Source: Dipteronia dyeriana | Taxonomy: Eukaryota; Streptophyta; Magnoliopsida; Sapindales; Sapindaceae | Assembly: GCA_032871835.1 (NCBI GenBank) | Contig: CM065300.1 | Location: forward strand, 115,007,088 to 115,071,087 | DNA length: 64,000 nucleotides | Direction of reading: 5' to 3' | In this document: positions 11,154 to 22,694 of the stretch, one piece after another | Layout: each line of letters begins with the position of its first letter | How positions within the stretch are numbered: the first letter of the stretch is position 1 | The notes under the pieces: model-generated | The model's input: only the letters and a program-made list of their open reading frames with translations | What the model was told of the DNA's origin: nothing | Database searches by the model: none | Made by a program: the position numbers and the translations under genes

Positions 11154-11229
11154 GCTTGCTGCCCGAGATGGCGTGTGGGCATCTCGGGGCAGCAAGCCCT
11201 CTGCATCGAGATGGCCACGCGCCATCTCG
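11154..11229 (-). other. GC-rich double hairpin of LTR B2
   Basis: The clearest copy of the motif. Outer arms GCTTGCTGCC (11154) and GGCAGCAAGC (ending 11197), continued inward by CGAGATG and CATCTCG with one bulged G, give about 17 paired bases around a short loop. A second hairpin, CGAGATGGC (11207-11215) with GCCATCTCG (11221-11229), follows at once. The TATA box of this - strand LTR is about 58 bases further along in the direction of transcription. Confidence 0.7.
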
Positions 11230-12003
11230 GGAAAGAAGTATATGCTTGCTTCTTTCTCCTTCGACCTTCCTTCGCGTTCTTCGACCGTTCTCCGGCCTCC
11301 GAACTCGGAATCCGAATCTGTTTACGGATTACAAACCATAACTCTCACAAAAACATGGAAATATAAGATACTCAACCCATAAAATAATAATTTGACTCGA
11401 TATATGAAGACGAAGACAACGTATGAAACATGAGTTGAAAGTGTATTATCTTTTGACTTAGAACTTGAAATCAATAGTATGAGTAACCGAAATGACCGGA
11501 ACTCAATCAAGAATGATTTAAGACTAAATCCAAGTTCAATATCCATGTTATACAAATATATACACATATAAACACAATTCACACTAGAATGCAAACTACA
11601 TAGAGATAGTTTCCAATCATGCATATTCCAAAACATGTTATTTCCAAAACAATGCATGAGCATTCATCTTAAAGTGTGTGAATGTGTTATACATAGTGTA
11701 CAATGATGCAGGGACACATATGAATGAATTGTATGTGTTTGGCTATAATGGTGCACAATAATGCAGGTACACAAATGTATGATATGTATGTGTGTGCCTA
11801 AGCCTTGTAAGAGAAAGATAAGGTCTTAGTATACCTTTGTAGAACCAAATTGCATCCTTTCTCTTTGAAAACTTAGAACTTGCTTTGACTTGTTGTTTCT
11901 TCTTCCTTGAAGCTTGAATCATCATGAACCTAAACAACTAAGTCATTACAAGTAAACATCATTTTGATATGGAATTCATGCCAACACAAACTAAAACCTA
12001 ACA

Positions 12004-12090
12004 TGGTCAACTTATGTTTATTTGATCAGGTTATATTTTGGTGAAGTGGCATTTTCCAAAATTTACCAATAACAATATCCCCTTAAACAT
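12004..12090 (-). repeat. Element D 3' LTR start and polypurine tract
   Basis: 12004-12074 matches 45782-45849 and ends TTTACCAATAACA, which on the - strand is the LTR start TGTTATTGGTAAA. Next to it, read on the - strand, is TTTAAGGGGATAT, a polypurine tract in the correct position for the 3' LTR of a - strand element. This fixes the orientation of D. Confidence 0.6.
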
Positions 12091-12517
12091 ACGAGACCGA
12101 GTGTTTCGTTCAAAACGATATTCACTCGGTGAAGTGTGTTTAATGTTTCCTTTTTTATTGTCTTGTAGCTTATTAATGCACATTTATTATTTTATAGCTA
12201 AGCGTCGGTGTCAATCATGCCTATTTCGGCTAACGTAATCATTTAGCCATCTTTTTAAAGTTGGAGCGTCGTGTGATTTTCGATTTATGTGCATCTACTT
12301 CTACTCTTGTCTAATGATGTGTGTGCACTCTGATGATGTCAGCCCATTTCTATATATAACTCAAGACTCTTCATTTCTCCCTCATGTCTTTACAAATGCT
12401 TTTCATAGAGAAAACCCTAATCTTTTTTTTTCTTTTTCAGGCTTTTACTCCCTTTTGGTTTCCTTCCTTTCTTTACAAGCCATTTGTGTTCTCATCGTGT
12501 TCATTTATAATACAGGT
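12091..12517 (+). promoter_or_regulatory. Promoter-like region of the antisense frame in D
   Basis: Between the D polypurine tract and the antisense frame. A TATA box, TTCTATATATAAC, lies at 12348-12360 on the + strand. A leader follows with CTCATG..., a polypyrimidine stretch TTTTTTTTTCTTTTTCAG ending near 12441, and a second AG (AATACAG, 12515) two bases before the ATG at 12518. These look like acceptor sites of a leader intron. Promoter and splicing are inference from sequence form only. Confidence 0.45.
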
Positions 12518-14018
12518 ATGGATCTGACTCTTCGCTATAGGTATTTTGAACTTCTCATGCATGCTATTGAGGCTAGCGATAATAAGAATATCGCTAGGCT
12601 TGAGTCTATACTTTGGGGTCATTTTTAAGCATATACTCCTTCATTTCAACCTGTCGCTTTAAATGTAGATTATTCTGTGACTCGTTTTGAATTTTTTCCT
12701 TCATCTGCTAATTATTCTGGTTCTGCTTCTGTTGATGTTTGCCCAGATATGTCAAAGACAACCAACAGAAGACATACTACCAGAGATTCACCTAATGAAG
12801 CCAATCATCTAGTGAATTACTTGAAGATAGTTTTACAGACACTAAAGATGAGAGAGGTTCCGAGGGAACGACGAGCTCACACGCTAAGATTTACAGTTGA
12901 TCACCCTTGTGCATTCAATTTTTGAGAATAACATAGTGACCAACGTTGAGCTTGAGAAGTTTAAGGATCGATTCGATCTTCCGAGTTAAATAGAATTGTC
13001 TTACAGCAATAATCGTGTTGTATGAAATCCTCTCTCTAGTGCAGTTACGGTTTATGGAACTATTTTATCTTCTGTGGTCACCCTCCCCATCCAACCCTTC
13101 ATCGCTTGATTCTTGGCAGATGTAGAGATTTCCCCCGCTCAACTGACTCCTACTTCATATCGGGTGTTGATCAACCTATGACACTTGTAGAAGAAAATCG
13201 GAGCCAAATTCCCACCGATCCCTCAAGAGATACGTAATTTTTACACCCAGGGGCAATCGGATACTGAGGGTACTTTCTATTTTTAGTCTACCTCCCCGAA
13301 CAATTGGATTCCTCATGGCTACAATAAAAAGCCTACCCCTTCTACGCATAAGAACCACAAAGGCTTTATTTGGGGGTTCCCGTCGTTGAACAAGTATTTG
13401 AAAAATAGCTGGTTTTTCATCGGCAGTGGCTTGGGTTAAACCGTGGTTGCTAATGCAACCCATCTGTTGGCTCAGAACAGTGCCCCGAGGCAATTTTGTA
13501 GCCCCGAGCTATGGAACAAAGTTGCACATGTAATGACCAGTGAGCAGGCCAATACTATTGTGAAGGCAGCTTAGACTTCTTGGGAAGTCAGGGATCGCCG
13601 CAACTTGTACTCAAAGAAGGAATTGGTCGAGCTGAGACTTCTTCCCTAGAATTTCACCCCAACGCAAGTTTTGTAGACTCTTGTTTCTATATTCTTTAAT
13701 GCCTTAGTCATATGTATATACCTATTCTTACCATCTTTCTTTGTGTTCGCCTTTCCAGTGTTCGAAGTGGACATCGATCCTGGCAAGCAGATCAAAAATG
13801 CTAAGAACCTTGATTGGGTGAGAAGGAAAGTTGCTGCTGATCAAGTGGCCCAGGAAATAGCCCTCCCCATCCTCCCACCCCCCATTTCCCCATCGAGCAT
13901 TATTTAATAGAGCATGTATATGAGTCTGGTCATCACTAGTTGGCGGTTCCTACGAGGATGGCTAAGATAAGCAGTCGCAGTGTCGCTCCACCCCGAGGTG
14001 GTCGGAGAGGGTCATCTA
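12518..14018 (+). pseudogene. Antisense frame of gypsy D, first part (PF04195-like)
   Basis: Starts with a short frame at 12518 (MDLTLRYRYFELL), closed by TAA at 12626. From about 13050 to 13648 a longer frame with five or more in-frame stops shows the pattern of the 'putative gypsy type transposon' family (PF04195): LPIQPFIA-FLADVEISPAQL, TPTSYRVL, then KGFIWGFPSLNKYL and WFFIGSG. A likely intron follows (about 13676-13758, acceptor CCTTTCCAG), then coding resumes up to the inserted LTR at 14019 and continues in the same frame at 19036. Not gag, not pol. Function unknown. The opposite - strand frame 13176-13493 is a shadow. Confidence 0.62.
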
Positions 14019-15815
14019 TATTGGGATTATACTCGATAGCAAAAGTGTAATAATGTATTTGACAATCTTTTCATATTAATAAAGTGATTTCTAGTTTAAC
14101 AAATCTTATAGCATTTATAGTTTAATTATTATAATTGTCAAAAGTAAATAATCATATGGTCAAAAGACTATGAGAAAAGAAGAATTGTTCATACATCTAG
14201 ATATGTATGAGGTAGACAAAATTCTTTAGTTAGTCTTAAATAATATTCACAACTTAAGATAAAATGTTAGGTGCATTTATCTTGTCAAAGTTGAAGTTTC
14301 TTTTGCTAGCATTTGAGTGGGATCAAATGTGTTATGATGAGTCTAAAATCATCAAAGTGTGGTGTCTTTGGGCAAAAGAATCTAGTGCACTGGGTGCATT
14401 GAATAGGATCACAATGAAATACTTTATCAAAAACCGTCAGTGGATAATAGTTTTTCACTTGAAGACAATCGGAGAGTCTATCTCAATCTTGAGATAAATG
14501 ATAGACTTATAGTTGCAAGTGTTAGCGTTTGAGCTATCAATGAGTACAATTATATAGCATAGTCCATCCTAGATAGTTTGGTGGAATTCAGTTGTTAATC
14601 GATAGAGAACTTCATTTATAGATATGGACATTGTGACTCCATTTATTGAATGAGAGTAGAATACCATCATGTGGATGTTTTGAGGTATTGGATATTAAAT
14701 ATTAACGTTAAGTTTTCAATAGTGTCTATTGAAACATGGCTTCTAGACAAGTCAAAATATCCAAGTTCAAAATGTGGTCATACGAGTAAATATAGTAACT
14801 TGGAGAGCTATAGGCGGTCTATGAGCTCTTGGCGATTACTGGTATTCTTCACGAGGATACACTTTCTCAAATAAGGTTGTCTAGGGTATGAAGGAGTAAC
14901 ATCAACTTATTCTATCTTTATTTAAGAGTTCAATTTTAGTTCTTTAGCGGAATGAGCTAAAATTAAATAGATCGGACTTAACTGAATCATTTGTTGATTG
15001 TGATTGGGTTGTGTCTATTGGAGCTTAAATTTAGATAGCCCACCAAGATCTCCAATCCACACGAACTTGCATGGATCACTTGATATATTCTTCCAAACCA
15101 ATTTAGAGATCCATCTAGAATTATATTAAGGCATGTGAACTTGTTTCTTTTTGTAAGAATGGGTCTAGTTCACATGTGGACGTTTTTATTAAGGTCCAAT
15201 GGATTTAATAAAATAAAAAAAATAATATATGGCCTATATACATGTGTTGGGCGGCAGGGCTATTTAAAATAGCCTAATTATATTATTTTTATTTTATTAT
15301 TTAATTAAATGGAAATTAATTAATATGGTAATTAATTAATTATTTAATTAAAAGTCAAAATCCTTTTTCTAGTAGGAGATGGCCTAAAATTATACTATTG
15401 TTGGTAGTATATTTAATATTAAAGACTATATTTGATAAGCAGATAAATAAAATGAATTATTTATCTAATGAAATTAGGAAGTCTTTAATATGGTTACAAA
15501 TACACTATTGAGTTGGATTAGGAGTCTTGGTATTGGAAAGAATTCTTTTTGGAAAAGGATTCTTGGTCACCAAGTAAATCAACCTAAGGATAGAATTCTT
15601 CTTTGAAAAGGATTCTTAACTACCAAATAAATCCACTTAAGGAAAGAATTCTTGTCAATCAAGTAAATCCTTCTTAGGAGAGGATTTATGATCCTATATA
15701 TATATATATATATATTTCTCTTAAAATTCGACCAGCCCATACATTTCTTTGAGAGGATTTTCGGCCATCTCTAGTACAATTTAAGAGAAGATTTCGGCCA
15801 AGCAATGGTTTTCTT

Positions 15816-18458
15816 TGTTAGGATTATGCTCGATAGCAAGAGTGTAATAATGTAATTGACAATATTTTCATATTATTAAAGTAATTTATAGTTTAACAAA
15901 TCTTATGGCATTTATAGTTTAATTATTATAATTGTCAAAAGTAAATAATCATAAGGTCAAAAGACTATGAGAAAAGAAGATTTGTTCATACATCTAGATA
16001 TGTATGAGGTAGACACAATTCTTTCTTTAGTCTTGAATAATATTCACAACTTAAGATAAAGGTTGGGCACCATTATCTTGTCAAATTTGTAGATTCTTTT
16101 GCTAGCATTTGAGTGGGATCAAATGTGTTATGATGAGTCTAAAATCATCAAAGTGTGGTGTCTTTGGACAAAAGAATCTAGTGCACTGGGTGCATTGAAT
16201 TGGATCACAATGAAATACTTTATCTAAAACCGTCAATGGAGAAAAAAATTTCATTTGAAGACAATCGGAGAGTCTATCTCAATCCTAAGATAAATGATGG
16301 ACATATGGTTACAAGTGTTATCATTTGAGCTATCAATGAGTACGATTATATATCATGGATGCATTGAATAGGATCACAGTGAAATACTTTATCAAAAACC
16401 GTCAGTGGATAATAGTTTTTCACTTGAAGACAATCGGAGAGTCTATCTCAATCCTGAGATAAATGATAGACTTATGGTTGCAAGTGTTAGCGTTTGAGCT
16501 ATCAATGAGTACAATTATATAGCATAGTCCATCCTAGATAATTTGGTGGAATTCAGTTGTTAATCGATAGAGAACTTCATTTATAGATATGGACATTGTG
16601 ACTTCATTTATTGAATGAGAGTAGAATACCATCATGTGGATGTTTTGAGGTATTGGATATTAAATATTAACGTTAAGTTTTCAATAGTGTCTATTGAAAC
16701 ATGGCTTCTAGACAAGTCAAAATATCCAAGTTCAAAATGTGGTCATACGAGTAAATATAGTAACTTGGAGAGCTATAGGCGGTCTATGAGCTCTTGGCGA
16801 TTACTGGTATTCTTCACGAGGATACACTTTCTCAAATAAGGTTGTCTAGGGTATGAAGGAGTAACATCAACTTATTCTATCTTTATTTAAGAGTTCAATT
16901 TTAGTTCTTTAGTGGAATGAGCTAAAATTAAATAGATCGGACTTAACTGAATCATTTGTTGATTGTGATTGGGTTGTGTCTATTGGAGCTTAAATTTAGA
17001 TAGCCCACCAAGATCCCCAATCCACACGAACTTGCATGGATCACTTGATATATTCTTCCAAACCAATTTAGAGATCCATCTAGAATTATATTAAGGCATG
17101 TGGACTTGTTTCTTTTTGTAAGAATGGGTCTAGTTCACATGTGGACGTTTTTATTAAGGTCCAATGGATTTAATAAAATAAAAAAAATAATATATGGCCC
17201 ATATATATGGTATGGGTGGCAAGGCTATTAAGAATAGCTTAAATATATTATTTTTAATTTATTATGTAATTAAATGGAAATTAACCAATTTGTTGATTAA
17301 TTAATTATTTAATTAAATGTCAAAATCTTTTTCCTAGTAGAAGATGTTCTCCTAAAATTATACTATTGTTAGTAGTATAATTAATGTTAAAGACTATATT
17401 TGATAGGTAGATAAATAAAAGGAATTAGATATCTAATCAAATTAGGAAGTCTTTAATATGGTTACAAATACACTATTGAGTTGGATTATGAGTCTTGGTG
17501 TAGGAAAGAATTCTTTTTGGAAAAGGATTCTTGGTCACCAAGTAAAACTACCTAATGGTAGAATTCTTCTTTGAAAATGATTCTTAACCACCAAGTAAAT
17601 ATACCTAAGGATAAGATTCTTGCCCATCAAGTAAATCCTTCTTAGGAAAGAATTAACTCTCATAATCTATATTATAGAGAAATTCGGCCAGCCCATGTGT
17701 ATATAGGAGAGGATAGATTTCCTTTTAGAAAAGGATTTTTAACTACCAAATAAATCTACCTAAGGAAAGGATTCTTGTCAATCAAGTAAATCCTTCATTG
17801 GAGAGGATTTATTATCCTATATATATATGTGTGTGAGAAATTTGGCCAGCTCTAAAGCAATTGATAGAGAATTTAGACCAGCCCCATTTTTCTAAGAGAA
17901 GAATTCGGCCATCATAGGAATTTTGAGGGAGAAAAATCTGATTTTACTCTAGACAAAATTCGATCAACTCTAAGGAATAGTGTGTGAATTCGGCCAAGAA
18001 GAGAAAAAGGAGAACGTTTTTGCTTTCGATAGTATACTGGTATCCTTTACATCAAAAGGGTTTTGTGTACAACATCGAATCAAGGTTCAAGCTAGTTTCA
18101 ATCAAATTGATTGATAATTCACAAGTGACCGAACGTTCTTAGATTTTTCTCTTGGAGGATATTTGTAACTAACAAAGAAAAGATTTTGTTTGTCTCCATC
18201 TTCAGGTATACAATTTAAATAAAGGGAGCCCACACCCCTAGGTGATTCACGTTCGTGATTGGATTGGAAGATCTTGCAGAAACAATTCGGCGCTTGTTCA
18301 ATCGTCACGAGAAAAAGGTACGACACTTTTTATATACATCAATTAATCTAGGGTTAAGGTTCTCGTTGCATGAAAGGGAAATTTTTTTATTTATACGCAA
18401 ACCCTAATTTAATAAATTTTCTCACGCTTCCGTTGCACGGGGTTTTATTTTCCCTATA
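15816..18458 (+). repeat. Solo LTR of family A (inner), nested in another LTR
   Basis: Begins TGTTAGGATTATGC at 15816 and ends CCCTATA at 18458. Flanks are TTCTT (15811-15815) and TTATT (18459-18463), a five-base duplication with one change. Length 2643 bases, about 240 more than other copies, in part because of a 169-base duplication near 16191-16528. The copy keeps the motif-repeat region (17505-17810) and a TATATATA tract near 17820. Confidence 0.88.
16191..16528 (+). repeat. 169-base tandem duplication in LTR A
   Basis: TGCATTGAAT...GGATCACA...GAAATAC occurs at 16191 and again at 16360. The second unit and about 670 bases after it match the outer LTR at 14395-15230 almost base for base (constant offset 1965), while the first unit is more diverged. 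This is the pattern expected of misaligned recombination or conversion between the two nested LTRs. Confidence 0.75.
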
Positions 18459-19030
18459 TTATTTTTGAAGAGAATTCGGCTACCGTAGAATTTTGGGGGA
18501 GAAAAAACTGTTTTTTCTCTAGAAAAAATTCGATCAACTCTAAGAAATAGTGTGAGATTCAGCAAAGAAGAAAAGGAAGAAAGAACTTTTAGTTTTCGAT
18601 AGTACACTAGTAGCCTTTACATTAAAAGGTTTTGTGTACAACAGCGAATCGAGGTTCATGCGAGGTTCACGCGAGTTTCTATCAAATTGATTGATAATTC
18701 ACAAGTGACCTAACGTTCTTTGTGCTCTTCTTGGAGGATAATTGTAACTAACAAAGAAAAAGATTTTGTTTGTTTCCATCCTCAGGTATACAATTTTAAG
18801 AAAGGGAGTCCACACTCATAGGTGATTCACGTTCATGATTGGATTGGAAGATCTTACGGATTCAATTCGGTGCTTGTTCAATCATCACGAGAAAAGGGTA
18901 CGATACTTATTATAAACATCAATTAATCTAGGGTTAAGGTTCTTGTTATTTAAAAGGGAATTTTTTTTATTTATACCGAAACCCTATTTCAATAAATTTT
19001 CACGATTCCGCTGCGCATATTTTCCCTACA

Positions 19031-19920
19031 ATCTAGAGACAGGTCTGCCCCGGTGCAATCTGCTCCTGAAGAATCTGATCGAGAGAGATCTAGTAGGGAG
19101 AGATTGAGCCAAGATATGCCCACTGGGGACAAGCCAAGCAAAAGCCAGTCTAGTATGGAAAATTTTGGTAAGAGAGTCGCTGGCAACAAAGTGGTTAAAA
19201 CTGTGGAAGGATCTTCTGCCTCTGAGGCCATTCGTAAAATAGAAAAAGCTCTAGGTAATGCTGACTCGTTATCACTCCAGCCAGGGGTTGGCCCTATCAT
19301 TCTCAATGAAGAAGAAGAGGATGATCAAAAGACGTTGACCGACCTGATCTTGTAGGAGTTGTGGTCGAAAAGAATAGGCAATAGGGTTACTATCGTACCT
19401 TCTCCCCTTCCATCCAATCCAATCAAAGCCGCTAGCCTGATAGTGCCTTCTACTTGATCCGAGCCTTCGCTGGTTCAAGTTGACCATCCTTCCTCAGATC
19501 CACTAACACATCGCCCAGGGAAGGCCCCCAAGCATTTCTCCGTTAAATGTCAGATAGTTTTTACTAACTCTGACTTTGATGATGGCGGAATCAACTCAGA
19601 GCAGCGATTCTTTAATGATGACTTGTTAGACATTATTGAGGAGCAAACACTCTTTCCAGTCCTCAAATCAAGAACTAGGGCTGCAGTTGAATTGGCTGAA
19701 GATGTTGGGGTAAGCCAGCCTGGAACTTCCCCCTCTATCGCACCTTCTGGACCCATTCCTCAAGATGGTGTACGTGAAGGTCAAGCCCTTGAGGGACAAG
19801 ATTCAAAAGCCTCAACAACTGTTCCTCGAGTTAGAGAGCGTACTGTAATTTCACAGGAGCAGCCTGTCATAAATCCAACCCCTCCAGTGGCACCCTTGAT
19901 CGCTTCCACTGGTCATGATT
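19031..19920 (+). pseudogene. Antisense frame of gypsy D, second part
   Basis: Continues the frame interrupted at 14018. It is open to 19355 (stop TAG), then largely readable to 19922. The product is hydrophilic, rich in Ser, Glu, Asp and Pro, with an acidic run (EEEEDDQ near 19310) and a Pro/Ser-rich tail near 19720-19920; it looks disordered. I do not recognise a domain. The frame ends where copia A3 integrase sequence begins, near a short shared word TCATGA. Confidence 0.55.
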
Positions 19921-20660
19921 AAGTCGGATGCTTTTGACATGTTCAAGCATTTAAAGCTGGAGTAGAAAATCTGCTTGAGACGCATAAAAATCTTGAGGTT
20001 TGATCGTGGTGGAGAATATCTATCTGGTGATTTTCAGCAATATCTTATTGATAATGGGATAATTTCTCAGTTTTCTACAGCAGGTACACCTCAACAAAAT
20101 GGGGTGGCAGAAAGGAGAAATAGAACTCTTTTGGACATGGTTAGGTCTATGATGAGTTATTCAATGCTTCCTAATTCCTTTTGGGAATATGCTTTATAAA
20201 CTGCTATGTACATTCTAAACGATGTACCATCTAATTCGGTTCCTAAAACACCGCATAAGTTGTGGGTCGGGCGAAAGCCAAGTTTACAACATTGAAGGAT
20301 ATTTGGATGTCCTGTGCATGTGTCAAAAGGAAAGACAGAAAAGATGGAGTCCCATTCAGAAACATGCATATTTGTAGGGTATCCAAAAGGAACAAAATGA
20401 TATTATTTTTATAGTCCTTCAGATCTTGAAGTATTTGTTTCGATAAATGCTAAATTTCTGGAAGAGGACTATATGAATAATTTTGTGCCTAAAACTAGAA
20501 TTGTATTGAATGAACTTTCAAGAGATACAATTCCACAAGAGGTTTCACAACCTAGCCCAATTGAAAGTTCCACACCAACACAAGATCAACAATCTACCAT
20601 AATTCGTCGTAGTGGGAGGGTTAGTAGACAACCCGAGAGATACATCGGTCTAGGTTATTG
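19921..20660 (+). pseudogene. Copia A3 integrase fragment
   Basis: Homologous to A1 1330-2060 and A4 40110-40850. Shows the second catalytic Asp region (RFDRGGEYLSG, with Phe where A1 has Ser-Ser), a long open piece 19975-20199 with QQNGVAERRNRTLLDMVRSM, including the catalytic Glu, and the C-terminal part with SRDTIPQEVSQPSP. It is the best preserved integrase core in the window, but the first Asp block and everything upstream, including the 5' LTR, are missing. Stops at 20197 and later. Confidence 0.85.
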
Positions 20661-21590
20661 TTTTTTATTTTATTATTTAATTAAATGGAAATTAATTAAT
20701 TTGGTAATTATTTAATTATTTAATTAAAAGTCCAAATATTTTTCCTAATAGGAGAAGGTCTCCTAATATTATACTATTGGTTGTAGTATAATTAATATTA
20801 AAGACTATATTTGATAAGTAGATAAATAAAAGGATTTATATATCTAGTCAAATTAGGAAGTCTTTAATATGGTCACAAATACACTAATGAGTTGGATTAT
20901 GAGTCATGGTGTAGAAAAGAATTCCTTTTTTAAAAGGATTTTTGGTCACCAAGTAAATCTACATAAGGCAAGGATTCTTGCCCACCAAGTAAATCCTTCT
21001 TAGGAGAGGATTTGGTCTCCTATAGATACTTCCTATTAAATTCGACCAAGAAAAAACTTTTGGTGTGAGAAGTTGTTTTGTATTTGTTTTTTATTGTTAT
21101 AAATAAAACTTCGTCCAACTCATTGTGTGAAGAATTCGGCCAAGCATAGAGAAAAGAGGAAACGTTTTTGTTTTCGATAGTACACTAGTATCATTTGCAT
21201 CAAAAGGGTTTTGTGTACAACATCGAATCAAGGTTCACACAAGTTTCAATCAAATTGATTGATAATTCACAAGTGACCGGACATTCTTGGTTTTTCTCTT
21301 GGAGGATTATTGTGACTGACAAAGAAGAAGATTTTGTTTGTTTCCATCCCCATGTATACAATTTAAAGAAAGGGATCACACACTCATAGTTGATTCACGT
21401 TCGTGATTGGATTGGAAGATCTTGAGGATTCAGTTCGACGCTAATTCAATTGTCACGAAGAAAAAAAAATGTACGACACTTTTAATATACATCAATCAGT
21501 TTAGGGTTAAGGTTCTTTCTTTTAAAGGGAATTTTTAAAAAAATATACTAAACCCTAATTTTAAGCTTCCGTTGTGTGATTTTCCCTACA
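20661..21590 (+). repeat. 3' fragment of a family A LTR
   Basis: Begins in the TTTAATTAAATGG part of the LTR and ends CCCTACA at 21590. Contains two or three of the AAGTAAATCC motif repeats (20935-21015). It follows A3 integrase and precedes a gypsy gag fragment, so it is part of a rearranged junction rather than a clean insertion. Confidence 0.82.
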
Positions 21591-22694
21591 CTTTGTCATC
21601 GTCTTTACGCCCATCCTTACTCTTTACCTCATGGTTTTTCGGGTCTCCTTTGCTACTATTCTTCGAACCACCATCCTTATGCTTTTGACTACTCTCGGGC
21701 CAACCCATGTATGAGTTCTCCACCGTGGGATATATGTTCCTCCTCTGCCATGACGTATGTTCCAACATAGTCTATCATGCTAACATATGTGGTCGAAACC
21801 TTTTGCCTCAAACTCAAGGTTATATGGTTGTGTTGTAGGCTATTGAAAAAGGCAGACAGCATTGCATCATCATTGGGATCTTGTACTTTAGACACCTCTT
21901 ATGAGAATCTAGTTAGGTAATCCTTCAGCTTCTCATCCTACATGTGCTTTAAGTTCGACAAAGCTAATATATATTTCCTTCGCTGGATAATTCCCATAAA
22001 CTGCCTGGTGAAATCTCGTATCAACTCCTCGAAGTTCCAGATAGAGCCTGCTGTTAATCCTCCAAACCACCTGGATCTTTGATCTCCCAAGGTCTGTGAG
22101 AACATTCGGCACATAAGTGCATCATCATAGTCGTACTGCACCATTGCACTCTAGTACCTCCATACATGCTCATGCAGATCAGTATAGCTCTTGAATTGTT
22201 TTACATGTGACATCCTGAACTTCTCTGATAATGGGTCTACCGTAAAGATTCAGCCAACGGGCTTCCAGAATTTCCAATCAACGGATTTCCTAAGTTCTGC
22301 CTTTACTCAAGGGCCTCTATTCTTCTGAGGAGGACTTCTCGCTCCTCATATGGATATGAAAGTTCATCAAACTTCTGGCAAATTGTGAGCCCATACGGGT
22401 CCCTAAGAATGTGCCCGTTGATCTGGGTACCGAAGGGATCGTGACTGACCATTATGGCTAGATCTCTGCGCCTTCTGGTGGCAGTTTCACTACCACTCAA
22501 ACTCGAGCGGAACATTTTCCTCCAACCATCATACCTATCTACTTTTTCGGGGTGATCGTTTGTTCCATCATACTTCACCACGTCTTCCCATGAACTAGAT
22601 TCCCTATGTCCCCAAGCTCCTCAATCTTCGTGGTGGTCACTTCTTCTATGAGAATGTCTTCTTTTTTTCATGGTGCTTTACCTTATCTCTCCCG
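21591..22694 (-). pseudogene. Ty3/gypsy gag fragment (probably element D)
   Basis: On the - strand: 22581-22303 (hydrophilic N-terminal part), 22144-21938 with QYDYDDALMCRMFSQTLG and RWFGGLTAGSIWNFEELI, then 21895-21689 with VQDPNDDAMLSAFFNSL. This is the Retrotrans_gag pattern (PF03732) typical of plant gypsy elements of the Athila/Tat branch. The pieces are separated by single stops. It has the same orientation as the D LTRs and is the only gypsy gag here, so I assign it to D. Both ends are rearrangement junctions with copia A sequence. Confidence 0.8.

Larger units (their letters stand above)
9435..12003 (-). repeat. Solo LTR of family B (B2)
   Basis: Complete LTR of 2569 bases in inverse orientation: + strand begins TGAAAATACAATCACGG and ends CCTAACA. 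No internal element sequence flanks it, so it is a solo LTR left by recombination between two LTRs. It lies inside the D LTR: sequence before and after it rejoins to match 45770-45849. The expected five-base duplication is not clear (TATTT on the left, TGGTC on the right). TATA box on the - strand at 11096-11089; double hairpin at 11154-11229. Confidence 0.88.
14019..19030 (+). repeat. Solo LTR of family A (outer), inside element D
   Basis: LTR in two parts, 14019-15815 and 18459-19030 (2369 bases together), interrupted by another solo LTR. Begins TATTGGGATTATAC and ends CCCTACA. It is flanked by a perfect five-base duplication ATCTA (14014-14018 and 19031-19035). There is no primer site or coding sequence next to it, so it is a solo LTR. 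Removing it restores a continuous frame of the D antisense ORF, which confirms the boundaries. Confidence 0.92.

Noticed and set aside
13176..13493. - strand frame of 105 residues
   Set aside because: Opposite strand of the PF04195-like block, which explains the sequence better.
14650..14874. 74-residue frame identical to that at 16615-16839 and similar at 2500 and 35572
   Set aside because: All lie at the same place inside A LTRs; identity reflects LTR homology and conversion, not a gene.
19053..19355. Stand-alone 100-residue gene
   Set aside because: It continues in frame with the D antisense ORF across the solo LTR, so it is an exon-like part of that frame.
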